Positions 49,701-58,700 of a stretch of DNA of 64,000 nt are shown here, in pieces. This stretch comes from Symsagittifera roscoffensis (taxonomy: Eukaryota > Xenacoelomorpha > Acoela > Convolutidae). Made by a program: the position numbers and the translations under genes. Positions within the stretch are counted from its first letter, which is position 1, and each line of letters opens with the position of its first letter. Under the pieces are notes generated by a model. The model saw only the letters and a program-made list of their open reading frames with translations. It was not told the origin of the DNA and did not search any database. The stretch spans positions 1-64,000 of the forward strand of contig NW_026971517.1 in the NCBI RefSeq assembly GCF_963678635.1, written 5' to 3'.

Positions 49701-52700
49701 TAATGTGGCCCAGAAAATTTGGCCAAATTAGTGCTCGAGAAAGCTCGAAAAGAAAGCTCGAAAAAGAATTCTGGACGACTTAAAAAAAGGTCGACAAAAT
49801 TTTAGAAAATTAATTGAAAATCCGCCCCCCTTAAGAAAAACCTAGATCCGCCCCTGCTCAGAAATCGTTTTCTTTGAACGAATTTTTTCCAAAGTACGAT
49901 TTTTTCCATTGTACGATTTTTTTCCAAAAACTGATATCGTGAAAGCATTTGGATTTTTCTGCAAACCTTTGGCTATCAAAATTTCCTAAGCAATCTGAAA
50001 TTTTTTTTACTTCTTGGCATCAAATACGTGTTGTATAAATTATTCAAAAGGAATTTCAATAATCTCACTCGCAAACATCACTAATTTCAATGAATTGAAA
50101 CTGCTCACAAACATCAGAAAATTGCTTAAGAAATTAATTTAGTGAGAAATTTTTGTTTTCGATAACAATGTTTTTATTAGGTATAAAATCGTTGAATTAT
50201 ATAAGATATATCAGTACAGACATGAAATGAGATTTGAAACGTTTCAATAGTCACGAATGAAAATGAGTCAGAGTTGTATTATCAACAGTCTTCAGCTGTT
50301 TGGATAACGATAGTTCAATTTGGAATAGAGGACTCTTCTACGATGCATGTTCTTACCAGAGGTGCGCATTCTTTGAGAAGTTTTTCTGCCAATTTTTTGT
50401 TTGCGCTGAGAAAATTTTCTGACTTATCTTACATCAAGGTCACCCATTTATCAGCTGAGATTACGCATACAAAAATGTAGTTCATAACAGAAGCAAACAT
50501 GTCAGTCACTTTCACTGTAGAACCTTCCAGCATTTTATCGGTCTTTAGCTTGTCAATTGTCAGTACAAGCAGTTTGGTAATAAACCAGGCAACAAACTCT
50601 GCTATTATCCAGAACAATATAGACATAATAAGCCAGAAGTTCCTGTCATGACTAATCCGATTCCTGCTGAGGAAAAAAAATTTTGATGTTTTTTTATGAA
50701 TGCGGTCGCAACACTCAGTGCTACTTGCACAGAACTGAACTATCCTTGTTCAACTTACCCATGTTTCAAAATTGTATCAATATTTTTTATGAGTGAATTT
50801 AATATCGTCGAATCATCAGTTTTCAAGCCTAACTAATTGATCTAAACATTTTTAGAGCTTTTAGCTTCATGCCGTCTTTAGGCATAGAATTTTGCAAATT
50901 GAGGCCCCCCGGGTTGACCAAAAATTCTTATCCTACAATTTTCACATCTAAAAAATCGTACAAACAATTCCATAGATACAGAAAAACTTAAGAAAAATCT
51001 ACGATAAGCTTTTTTCGTGTATGAAAATTGTTGGATACGCCAAATTTCTCGAAATTTTTAGGATGTGTTCGTGATCGAACACAAGTGACTAGACCCTTGG
51101 GTCACTCAAAACTAGAATCATCAAAAATTTGATTGTCTGGCATTTACAAATTCACAATTCATTAGAAAACGACTTGAAATGTTTAAGAGTTTTTTTCACA
51201 AATCATATACTGAAAGCTTCAAACTTTTAATTTTTGGCAATTATTTTCAGAGATGATTATTTTTAAAATTAGAATTTTCAAGTTATCAGACATTGATCAA
51301 GGCACACATAAACCTGTCAGAAAAAAAAAACAATTAGGAGTTTCCAGCCTGTTTGAAAAAATGCTATCCAGAGAAACGGAAAAAAATCCAACTTTTGTGT
51401 ATCCAGGATTATGTTACGCAGACAAAAACTTTTTTTGGAAAGTATTTCTCTGAGTAAAAATTTCAATTAGGGGTTTGGGGCAATTTCAATTTTAATTGTA
51501 AGAGTTTTTGTTGTCGTCATTAGAAAATGCTAGTCATTCAATTTTCATATAAGGAAATTGTATGGAGCTTTTCTTCTTCCAAAAACAAAAGAAACATTTT
51601 AATTTTTCATGACTAGACTGTTTGTTTTTGTTTCAACTAGCCGCAAATTTTGGTTAGATTCTTTTTTCAATGATGTTTTGAAATTGTATGAAAATTGTAT
51701 GATTGGCATTTTTCAATACAGTTGATTATGGAATTGTATGATAATTATTTTCGGTGTATGGAATTGAAGATGAGCATTTTCGGTTGATGGAGTTCAACAC
51801 GGGACAGAATTGAAAACACCCGTACAGTCCGTACAGCTGCTGTACAGTGAAACATGTGTATATATAAATGCGCGGCTGCTAAAATCGGAAGATTTCCCCG
51901 CAATTTTTCAATGTCCTTGAAATTTTATTTTCACGTCTATTCGAGCTATTTCACTTTATCTCATCTTGCCTAAACTTCTAACAAAAAAAATAAACGATCA
52001 AAGCAAATGTTTGAACCTGTACAGCAAGTCTTGTAGCATCTTTTGCAGTTTCCAACGGCGTCTGAAGGCCTACTTCTGCTAGAAATTCTTTAAGCACTGT
52101 CTGACAACTGTTTTCAGTAACATGGTATGCTTTTGATCTCTGGTTAAAAGTCTCACAGAATTTAAATGGAAAATTTTCTCCTGGGATAAAAACAATTTCT
52201 TTTTGATGCGCAACTTGTCGTTTTGCTCCTTCTGGTTCGAATGCGTCTCGATCACTTTGTTCATAAGAGCTTACACTAACTGTCAGGTGTGAGTCAGATT
52301 CATTGCGAGATCCTTCGATTATTTCTTCTTTGTTAAGGGCATTTTTGTAATGGGATTCAATGAGTAGAGCCCAATGTTTGGTGAACTTTGGACTAAAACT
52401 GGTAGACGGGCTGGAGTCGACTGCTCGAGATAAAACGAACAGTTTAGCTTGACCACGCTCGCTCATTTCAAAAAGAAAATGAGTACGAGTGAATTGAACC
52501 AAATGAATTGAGCTATTGTTTGAGGCAGAAACAAGTAAAGAAACTATCCTAAGCTGGACAAAATGGAAAAAATGAACAATTACCAAATGCAGGAGTGAGT
52601 TTAAAAAGCAGTTTCGCCAACGTTAGTCACAAATAAAAAAAAAACAACGCAGAAACTATCCTAAGCTGGACAAAATGGAAAAAATGAACAATTACCAAAT

Positions 52701-55700
52701 GCAGGAGTGAGTTTAAAAAGCAGTTTCGCCAACGTTAGTCACAAATAAAAAAAAACAACGCAGAAACTATCCTAAGCTGGACAAAATGGAAAAAATGAAC
52801 AATTACCAAATGCAGGAGTGAGTTTAAAAAGCAGTTTCGCCAACGTTAGTCACAAATAAAAAAAAACAACGCAGAAACTATCCTAAGCTGGACAAAATGG
52901 AAAAAATGAACAATTACCAAATGCAGGAGTGAGTTTAAAAAGCAGTTTCGCCAACGTTAGTCACAAATAAAAAAAAACAACGCAGAAACTATCCTAAGCT
53001 GGACAAAATGGAAAAAATGAACAATTACCAAATGCAGGAGTGAGTTTAAAAAGCAGTTTCGCCAACGTTAGTCACAAATAAAAAAAAAACAAAGCAGAAA
53101 CTATCCTAAGCTGGACAAAATGGAAAAAATGAACATTTACCAAATGCAGGAGTAAGTTTAAAAAGCAGTTTCGCCAACGTTAGTCACAAATAAAAAAACA
53201 AAGCAACCACTTCAGACATTATTGTTAGCAAAAATTGCTCATGAAAACATACAAAAAACGTCTAGCCTTTTAAGCAAAATTACATGAGAATTACCGACAA
53301 GTCTCTATACATTTTTGCAATTTCTTTTCACTATTTCATGGACTGGAAAAAAGTCTGAAAAGAGTGACATACGCACTTTTTCCATATTTTGAAACTATTT
53401 AATAAGCACTTTATCCACACTTTGGAATTATATATCAAGATTCGTGTTACAAAAATATGGACGAAAAGAGCATAAACAGTTTTTTAAACTATGAAAATGT
53501 ATGATGAGCGTTTTTTTCCATAATATGAATTTGTATGATAATATATTTTTTCATAATTGAAAAAAAAAACAGCAAAAAAACTTTCTTTCAAATTCTGTTT
53601 TGTATAAAAATAACCTAAATAGGATTTTCTATGACAGGAAAAGCCATTACATGCTGCCGTTACCACGCCGATAAACCATCTGGCGATATTAGCCATATAA
53701 ATTAAATTTAACTTTTTCACACTGAATTATAAACCAAAACAGAAACATTTTGTATATGGCTAGAAACCTTTTTGAACAATTTCCATGATTGAGAAAAGAA
53801 GCTTGTTCAAACAAACTTAGGTTTGCCATAACATATGAAAACAAAATAATTGTGTCTTAAAAAGACACTTATTGTTTTTGATTTTTGGATTTGTTGAGTA
53901 AAAATGTTATTCTCGGCAACGTTTTAGACTCAAAATATCAAAATTTGCCATTGGTTTTTTTTTGTAGAAAACTCACTCGGGCACAGAAGCAAATTTGCAA
54001 TCAAAAATTGAAGAAGCACTTTTTTGCCTCAAAATTGTATTTTTATAGTACAAATGAACGATAAGAGTTTGTTTGTTAATTTTTTTCGATGCTTAAATAT
54101 TATTTGATTTTAAAAAGTTTTAAGATAAATTTCCGAACTCGTTTTGTTTGAAAAATGCTTAGAAACAATAGCAGATTTAGACCCCCTCAGGGATTTGACC
54201 CCTTGCCGACCCAAAGGCTTTTTTGACCTGTTTTTTCAAAATTTTTAATGTGGCCCAGAAAATTTGGCCAAATTAGTGCTCGAGAAAGCTCGAAAAGAAA
54301 GCTCGAAAAAGAATTCTGGACGACTTAAAAAAAGGTCGACAAAATTTTAGAAAATTAATTGAAAATCCGCCCCCCTTAAGAAAAACCTAGATCCGCCCCT
54401 GCTCAGAAATCGTTTTCTTTGAACGAATTTTTTCCAAAGTACGATTTTTTCCATTGTACGATTTTTTTCCAAAGACTTGTCTTTGGAAAGTTTTTCCATT
54501 GTACGATTTGTTTTCCAAAGACTTTTTATATGAAGTTTTATGATGTGCATTTTTCTTCTAAATGATATGCAATTTTTTGTCGGGTTACAGTCCAGAAACC
54601 CCTTATTGAAACAAGCATTTTTTGCAGGTGGTAGTTAGTCCAAGCTCGTTAAATTGGTGACCTTGTGCTGTAAACTGAATTTTGAAAGCCTAAAGTGAAA
54701 ATTACTTTGATAGTAAAAAAGTGCTTGAGAACTGTATACAGACAATATTACCAAATGACTTACAGTTTTGTACATCAATTATCAATTTTTTATCTAAAAA
54801 ACTTTCAAGATTTGAAGTAAGATCAAGGAGTGTTAAAGACTGGAGTTAGAGACTGAGGTTGATCTGGGGTTTGAATATTGTAGAAATAGTTGAAAAAAAA
54901 ATAAACAGCAAAATGAGAATGACTTGACAAACTCAGCATTATAAAAGTACCAATTTAATTTTTTTGACTCATTGAATAGTTCAAGTTTGAGCTAGTGTCT
55001 TTTTTAAATGACCCTGTCTGAGTTTATTCCATTTTAACTAACTTGAAATTTTTGATTATGATTTTTTTAATTCAATCTGAAGTGGTCTCACCTCAACAGC
55101 CCCATTGAGACTCAAATGGCTTTGTCCAATGCCAGGGTGTAATCCATCGTTGCTCGCCGGTCTGGTAATTCATATCGATGTGCTTGGTTTGCTTTTGCAG
55201 AGCAGAACTAGTGCATATCTTAATGGCATCTGGTTGTTCTCTTTGATGTTGGTTGGCCCATTACTTTTTACACTCATTACAATTATTAGTGATTGTAATT
55301 AGATAGCACCTTGCTTGAACCACTACTGTATTTTTTTGGTACTCAACTTCACTCTTAGTTATGGCTTTAGTTTGTTGTTTCTTGGTGCTCCAACTGATCG
55401 TTTTCCCTGTTTGTGCAAACGAAAGCTGTAGCCAGCAGTTCACCTTGTACCAACAATATCCCCAGGCCAGTCGGCATCTACGGATGTATATTGGTTGACA
55501 CCATCCGCGTATTTGTTATAGCATTCTTTTTCCCCTTTCATCCAATTTTCAAGGATTCGTTAGAGTTGAGACACAGTAGTATTGATATTCGGCGTGGTTT
55601 GGTTATTAGTTAGGTTTCCTATTGCGCCAATTTCTCGGTTAACCTCAACCTTAATTGATACTTCCTCTTCTGACCCTGCTCCAGAACAGTATATCTTCAC

Positions 55701-58700
55701 AAAACAAACGCTGATAGCTGCTGGGGTGCCCACTGGTGGGCATATCGCTAGTGCAGCACCCTCAAAGCAGTAAGTGATGAAAAACCCAGACAAAGCGCTT
55801 CTTTCATACATCTCAATTTTTTAGAGGAAAATGGCCAGCCATCTTTTCAATTTTGTCTTGACATCTACACCAAAGAACGATGTCATCTACCAGAACAAAG
55901 ATCGTTGCATCAACTAATCCTCGACATACAGAAAGTTTTGCTGATTTTAGCAATTCTTCTTCAGTTAAGAAAGAGCTCAGTTTCTGGTATCGGTCTCTTT
56001 CTGTTTACCGCAGAACATGGAGACTTCGTTCAAGCAAACACACCTGTTTTCCGGCGCTATTGAAGAACTCTGGCGGCTTCATCTATATTGTCATTGATAG
56101 AGGAGAAATAAGAAAAGCTCACTTCACCTATATGTGATGAAGTAATAGATCATCATGTGCTTCCCGGTGCAGTGGTATCCTCTTCGTTTCGGGCTCACAA
56201 CTCAAGCAAACAAATCGTTGAAATCTATTCCTTCCACTTGCACGGAATGAATACGACATCTTTACTAAACATCGGGCTTTGACCCGCTCCACCTGTCCCG
56301 ACCTCTCATCGTCTACTAACAAGTCTATTTTCCATGGATTCTAGAAACTATACCGCCGCCACTGCTCCTTCCAGATCTTAACACTATTTCTGAACAGCCC
56401 TTTGGCTCTTGAATTCCAATCACTGTAGCATGAGTGTAGGCAAGTCCGTATCAAATGGCTGGAATTGGCGACCTACTGACATGTGCTCTTGACACTATAT
56501 CATATGTGAACTTATTGGTTTCTTCTCTCACTGATCGTATTCAGTAGCCTCCACTGAATCTGCAATAATTTTGTCAGTTGGTACGCGTGTTGTTTCGACG
56601 GTCGGTGACATGCTTGGATGCTCATTGTCAAGGCACCCATCTGTTGATAGCTCCAGGGTTTGAAATGGCCCACTGTCAGCCATGAATTTGTCTGGAATGA
56701 TATCTCATTAAATGCCCCGCTTTAATATCGTTCCATCCGTCTTGTCTATTTTTTCATCAGCAAGTAGTTTTTGCTCTTCTCATCGAGCCTATGATAAAAC
56801 CTTTTTTACCTTTTGGTTTTAGTTTTGTCTGTGCATACAGATTTAGTTTTTGGTTTTAGTTTGTGCATATCGATCAGTGAAAGGAGCTCATTGTTGCTGG
56901 ACATCGGACACAGGTTTAGAACCCCTCCCAATTTCGGGCAACAGTATCGAGTTTGCTTGCACCCGACTTTGGTATCTTTTTTTCCGGCCAGTAGAGAAAA
57001 CGCGCTGCTTAATCTAGCTAGTGTGAAAAACTGGGCACCTCAACTTCCTACTGCACCTAGTATTCTCTACAAAATCTCATAAATGTCCAGAATACAAACC
57101 TTTTTTATCAGCTTGCAGGCACTTTGGCCTTTCATGCTCAGACTGAAAACTCTAGGAGTTCAGTTTGACATGACTTCTTCGGCGGGTAAAGGGGCAAAGC
57201 CAGCCAACTGAATTTTCTCATGCATGCTCGGTACTTCCTTTAGTCCCTGGATATCATTGAAAAACCGTTGTCCCAGTGCCGTTGCTCTGTGCCACAGCAG
57301 CTGCTTCATGCTTTAAAGAAGCTGTCAACTTTTCACAGAACTCTAGCTTGTCCACATGGACCAGAAATGAATGATCCTGCTTGTTGAGCAGCTCCAATCG
57401 GCGTTACCACTACTTTGCATCACTGGTCTCCATTTCTGTCTGGGTAACTAGAGTCAATGGGTTCGACCTGATATTGCTCTACAGATTGAAACTCTTGCCA
57501 TGCTACTTCACAAGTAGCTTTCAACCATCTCGTGCCAGCAGATGAGAAGACTCAACGGCAAAACTAAACTTTGGCCCTCTATTTAACTCTGAGCCCACGC
57601 TCATCATAATTACCTTGTAGATAGGCACAACAGCGTGTATTGGAAAGTGTAGCTCCTCATAGCTTCTAGGCAGCTTTTATTAACCTTTTCCACTAATTCC
57701 TCACCTTTATTCCTTAACAGTGCTCCTTTGGGGTTCTCCGCCCTTTTTTGTTCCAGCTGACAGAGCGCAAACACACTGCACTGTCGAACATAAAAAAAAA
57801 CGAAGCATCCTTTATCCACAATGAGACCAATTCCCTTCATTGGAGGTGGTGCACAACAACTGAATAACACTGTCCTCTCCAACTTGCAGTTCTTTGCGAA
57901 TCTTTTAGTTTGCGCACATTCGAGGCAACCTTGCGTCTTTACTTCTGACCCACTTGCTTCGGTCGACTTGCTACCATCACTTCTTCATTTCCAATCTTTC
58001 GCCACATAACCTTACCGACCGAACTCGTAGCAGCCATTGCTTGACTCTCTGTTCCTCTTCTTCACACTTTGCATGGCTATGTGACTTGCTCAGCCCTCCT
58101 TGCAGAATTGAGTTTCTTTGACATATTTTAGTTCTTCAATCTCAATTTCAGCTCCGGAAACGTCTTGGCTGGCTTAGATCTCTCAAGCACAAAAAAACTC
58201 ATAGCTGTCCGGTAACCAAAGATCAACAAGTTATTGAAAAGTGTGTCCGTGATTGCTTCTCGAGTATCCCTCAACCGTGTCGTCAGCTCATGGCAGCGAA
58301 CAATGTAACCATCGTTATCATCTGCCTCTGATCCTACACGCAGCTTCGCAGGCTGGTCTTCTGGTTTGACCACCTTTGGCATCTCTAAACTACAAACAAT
58401 CTCTTGAAACAGCTTCCAGGCCTACATCCAATCCGTTTACACAAAGCAGTCCGTTTACACAAAGACGTTCTTTAAGTGCATCGAAAAGGCGTGGGTTAGA
58501 ACCAGAGCCAGATAACCAGATGCGACACAGTGCTGCGTTTGTCTTTCATCTGCTCGATCAATACATCCCGTTCCTGCGTCTTGGTCCCGTTGGCGGCTCT
58601 AATCAGCCATCGGAATCCCGAGGAAAATAGACTCATTATCCGGAAGATCAATTTTGCTTATCACTGGCATGAAGAGGCCCATGTTGTGCTTCAGCACCGA

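Larger units (their letters stand above)
45380..49924. repeat. amplified unit 2 (4545 bp)
   Basis: Every feature of this unit recurs exactly 4545 bp later in unit 3. It carries an added hAT-like piece at 49624-49856 and a six-copy 111-bp array. Confidence 0.9.
49925..54469. repeat. amplified unit 3 (4545 bp)
   Basis: Almost identical to unit 2; one visible difference is AAAACTCACTCGGG (near 53970) against AAAATCACTCGGG-type text in unit 2. Recent duplication or an assembly duplication. Confidence 0.88.

Noticed and set aside
44076-53205. CRISPR-like array
   Set aside because: Units are contiguous 111-bp tandem repeats without unique spacers, in animal DNA.
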